Positions 6,106-6,210 of a stretch of DNA of 6,210 bases are shown in pieces. The stretch lies in the NCBI GenBank assembly GCA_049522565.1, contig JBEKNT010000405.1, forward strand, positions 1 through 6,210, in the 5' to 3' direction. The DNA comes from JASHVB01 sp049522565 (GTDB lineage Bacteria > Pseudomonadota > Alphaproteobacteria > Acetobacterales > Acetobacteraceae). Position 1 is the stretch's first letter. Every line of letters begins with the position of its first letter. Below the pieces are notes generated by a model. That model did no database searches. It was not told where the DNA came from and worked only from the letters and a program-made list of their open reading frames with translations. The position numbers were made by a program, and so were the translations under genes.

Positions 6106-6159
6106 ACAGCAGCCAATTGAACGATTGACTCTCGGTTGGTTCGCGCCGTCGCTCCCCTC

Positions 6160-6210
6160 GTCATGGCCGGGCTTGACCCGGCCATCTATGCAGCCGTGGT
6201 GCCGCGATAG
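6160..6210. repeat. Dispersed palindromic element, partial copy cut by the window edge
   Basis: It starts GTCATGGCCGGGCTTGACCC and continues with GGCCATC, ATGCAGC and TGCCGCGA, in the same orientation and order as the complete copy at 2928-3000. By comparison, roughly 25 bp including the inverted right end should follow beyond the window. Confidence 0.6.

Larger units (their letters stand above)
5934..6210. other. Region upstream of the MFS gene
   Basis: This stretch carries the MFS leader, a two-copy 27-bp tandem repeat and a partial palindromic element at the window end. On the minus strand it is an open continuation of the MFS frame, but the translation begins MAGSSPAMT, the usual read-through of these palindromes, and has no membrane-protein signature. 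I regard it as non-coding. Confidence 0.6.

Noticed and set aside
4939..6128. Long frames of 319 (minus) and 323 (plus) codons overlapping the MFS gene
   Set aside because: The MFS frame has 12 hydrophobic segments and family motifs. The others are Arg/Ala/Gln-rich shadows.
1..6210. CRISPR array, tRNA/rRNA genes, transposase or phage genes
   Set aside because: Looked for and not found. The repeats present are palindromic intergenic elements and one two-copy tandem repeat, with no regular spacers, no cloverleaf and no recombinase motifs.

Overview
The window is GC-rich and contains three protein-coding genes: one cut by the left edge and two complete. The gene types and codon style fit an alphaproteobacterium. 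A Hint-domain secreted protein, an orphan Tat-exported branched-chain-amino-acid-type binding protein and 'GTCATGGCCGGG...' intergenic palindromes together suggest an acetic-acid-bacteria-like lineage (Acetobacteraceae, Rhodospirillales). The lineage is inferred from family style and was not tested by any search.

Region 1 (1-2544, minus strand) is a large open gene whose 3' end lies outside the window. Its 848 visible residues read as an N-terminal beta-rich passenger-like region, a subtilisin/sedolisin-like peptidase domain with an unusual active site, and the beginning of a C-terminal Hint (hedgehog/intein-type) autoprocessing domain. A promoter-like TTGACA box and a good Shine-Dalgarno support its start.

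Region 2 (2545-3347) is about 800 bp between two divergent genes. I see no convincing gene in it. It is rich in inverted repeats: a dispersed REP/MITE-like element at 2928-3000, a 46-bp near-perfect palindrome at 3095-3140, and two further GC-rich hairpins at 3191-3210 and 3310-3329. The last abuts the ribosome-binding site of the next gene.

Region 3 (3348-4544, plus strand) encodes a complete Tat-exported periplasmic substrate-binding protein of the Liv/HAAT class. No permease or ATPase gene is next to it in the window.

Region 4 (4545-4754) is a short gap between convergent genes. It holds a long imperfect hairpin that is probably a relic of the same palindromic repeat family and could act as a bidirectional mRNA 3' end.

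Region 5 (4755-5933, minus strand) encodes a complete 12-helix MFS permease of the CynX/NimT type. The open frame runs on upstream to 6185, but that extension passes through a 27-bp tandem duplication and another copy of the palindromic repeat (6160 to the window end), so I place the start at 5933.

The three genes do not form an operon (orientations minus, plus, minus) and no shared pathway is evident. The most interesting item is the peptidase-Hint composite with its non-standard catalytic residues. The repeat-laden divergent intergenic region comes second.
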